This document shows positions 5,891 to 6,660 of a DNA stretch of 6,660 bases, piece by piece. Source of the DNA: Bacteroidales bacterium (GTDB lineage: Bacteria; Bacteroidota; Bacteroidia; Bacteroidales; UBA932); contig JALNXR010000115.1 of assembly GCA_023230265.1 (NCBI GenBank), positions 1 through 6,660 on the forward strand, given 5' to 3'. A model generated the notes under the pieces. It had not been told where the DNA came from and ran no database searches. It saw nothing but the letters and a program-made list of their open reading frames with translations. Position numbers and translations under genes: made by a program. Position 1 is the first letter of the stretch. Each line of letters opens with the position of its first letter.

Positions 5891-6607
5891 GTGAAAATTA
5901 CGCTGTCGGATAAAACCGCGACCATTATCAAAGTATTAGCTTTCGTCATCGTTTTCGGTACGTTACTTGGCCTCTTTATCGCCTATTTTGACTTCTTCTA
6001 TTCACTTATTGATGTCGCGAACAGACAAGCCCTGCGCGATTCGATGCTCGGCATGGGCATATGGGGTTATGGCCTAGCTTTTTTGATTCAATTTGCCCAA
6101 GTAGTCATCTCCTTTTTGCCGGGCGAGGTCGTCGAACTCTTTCTCGGGATGGCCTATGGTCCATTTATCGGTTTGCTTATCGCCGTTATCGGAGTGTTGG
6201 CCGGCACGACGGTCGCCTATTATCTTGCGAAGTGGGTGGGCATACCCTTTGTTAAGTTATTTATTAAAAAGAACTACTTCGCGAAATACGCTTTTTTACA
6301 AGATGAGAAAAAGGTCGCTCTCGGTGTATTTATCATCTATCTGATCGTCGGTCTTCCGGTCGACACCGCTACCTATTTGGCGCCGACTCTAAAAATCAAA
6401 TTTTGGAAATTTCTTCTTCTTTCAACTCTTGCTCGCATACCCAAAATCATCTCTTCGACCATCGTTGGCCATTATTTGGTAGAAGATAATATCTGGGTAT
6501 CTGCCAGCGTCTTTTTTGGGACCGCGCTATTAAGTCTGATCGCCGTGCTAATTTTTCACCTCGTCAATAAACATAAGCAACAAAAAGCATCGAATAACAA
6601 AGCGTAA
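5891..6607 (+). CDS. TVP38/TMEM64 family membrane protein (VTT / SNARE-associated, DedA-like)
   Basis: A 238-residue integral membrane protein. Hydrophobic segments lie at about 13-35, 58-76, 81-112, 142-158, 172-190 and 203-225. The VTT-domain core is clear: FLPGEVVE (75-82) leads into GMAYGPFIG (86-94) and GTTVAYYLAKWVG (105-117), and the second half has GLPVDTATYLAP (154-165) and ARIPKII (181-187) with the conserved Arg and Pro. The tail is short and basic. VTT proteins include bacterial DedA proteins and eukaryotic TMEM41B/VMP1; members have been linked to lipid scrambling and to transport of polyprenyl-phosphate carriers, which suits its place after a glycosyltransferase and an acyltransferase. 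The start is GTG at 5891: the frame is open upstream to a TGA at 5825 but has no other ATG, GTG or TTG, and no Shine-Dalgarno sequence is at usable distance. Its gene may be read both from the cluster promoter and from its own. Confidence 0.92.
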   Translation: MKITLSDKTATIIKVLAFVIVFGTLLGLFIAYFDFFYSLIDVANRQALRDSMLGMGIWGYGLAFLIQFAQVVISFLPGEVVELFLGMAYGPFIGLLIAVIGVLAGTTVAYYLAKWVGIPFVKLFIKKNYFAKYAFLQDEKKVALGVFIIYLIVGLPVDTATYLAPTLKIKFWKFLLLSTLARIPKIISSTIVGHYLVEDNIWVSASVFFGTALLSLIAVLIFHLVNKHKQQKASNNKA

Positions 6608-6660
6608 TCATTGTCTCTACTTGAGAAACCAGCTTGCTTTTGGTATGGTATTTGTTGTTG
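6608..6660 (-). other. Right-edge sequence; possible C-terminal end of a convergent gene
   Basis: No convincing terminator was found after the VTT gene. On the minus strand one frame is open from the right edge for 13 codons, ending KASWFLK and a TAG stop (6617-6619). That would make a tail-to-tail neighbour nine bases from the VTT stop, as with the tight convergence at 576-578. The stretch is far too short to claim a gene. Confidence 0.2.

Noticed and set aside
1..6660. Mobile elements, CRISPR arrays, tRNA or rRNA genes, large repeats
   Set aside because: No transposase, terminal inverted repeats, regular direct repeats, cloverleaf or rRNA-like stretches were seen; the window reads as ordinary chromosomal genes.

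Overview
The window looks like a chromosomal piece of a bacterium from the low-to-moderate-GC Gram-positive side (Bacillota, possibly a relative of Mollicutes or Erysipelotrichales). The reasons are strong purine-rich Shine-Dalgarno sequences, canonical TTGACA/TATAAT-type promoters, short hairpin-plus-T-run terminators, and a membrane glycosyltransferase and acyltransferase of the type common in that group. The assignment is an inference from style only. All eight visible stop codons are TAA or TAG. The full-length frames read well with TGG for tryptophan, so the standard bacterial code fits.

Left part (1-2643): the C-terminal end of an acidic, tyrosine-rich protein of unknown function runs in from the left edge. 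It meets a convergent yjbQ gene (UPF0047 family) with one base between the two stop codons. Divergent from yjbQ, behind a near-consensus promoter, lies a 486-residue membrane-anchored or secreted protein of unknown function. It ends in a clear intrinsic terminator.

Middle (2654-3241): a single gene for a family-6 uracil-DNA-glycosylase-superfamily enzyme (hypoxanthine/deoxyinosine DNA glycosylase type), closed by its own terminator. Its start codon lies exactly seven bases after a perfect extended -10 element with no Shine-Dalgarno sequence, which suggests a leaderless transcript.

Right part (3264-6607): a four-gene cluster on the + strand. A MarR-type regulator is followed by a multi-pass family-2 glycosyltransferase, a PlsC-like lysophospholipid acyltransferase and a TVP38/TMEM64 (VTT/DedA-like) membrane protein. 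A near-perfect 21-bp palindrome covers the -35 element of the regulator's promoter and is the obvious candidate for its operator. The three downstream proteins together suggest a regulated module that makes, acylates and redistributes a membrane glycolipid or surface polymer, but no substrate can be read from the sequence. The last gene carries its own extended -10 with the same geometry to its GTG start as the glycosylase gene, so it may also be transcribed separately and leaderless.

No tRNA, rRNA, CRISPR array, insertion sequence or phage gene was seen. The strongest unusual signals are the repeated leaderless-promoter architecture and the MarR-controlled glycosyltransferase/acyltransferase/VTT module.
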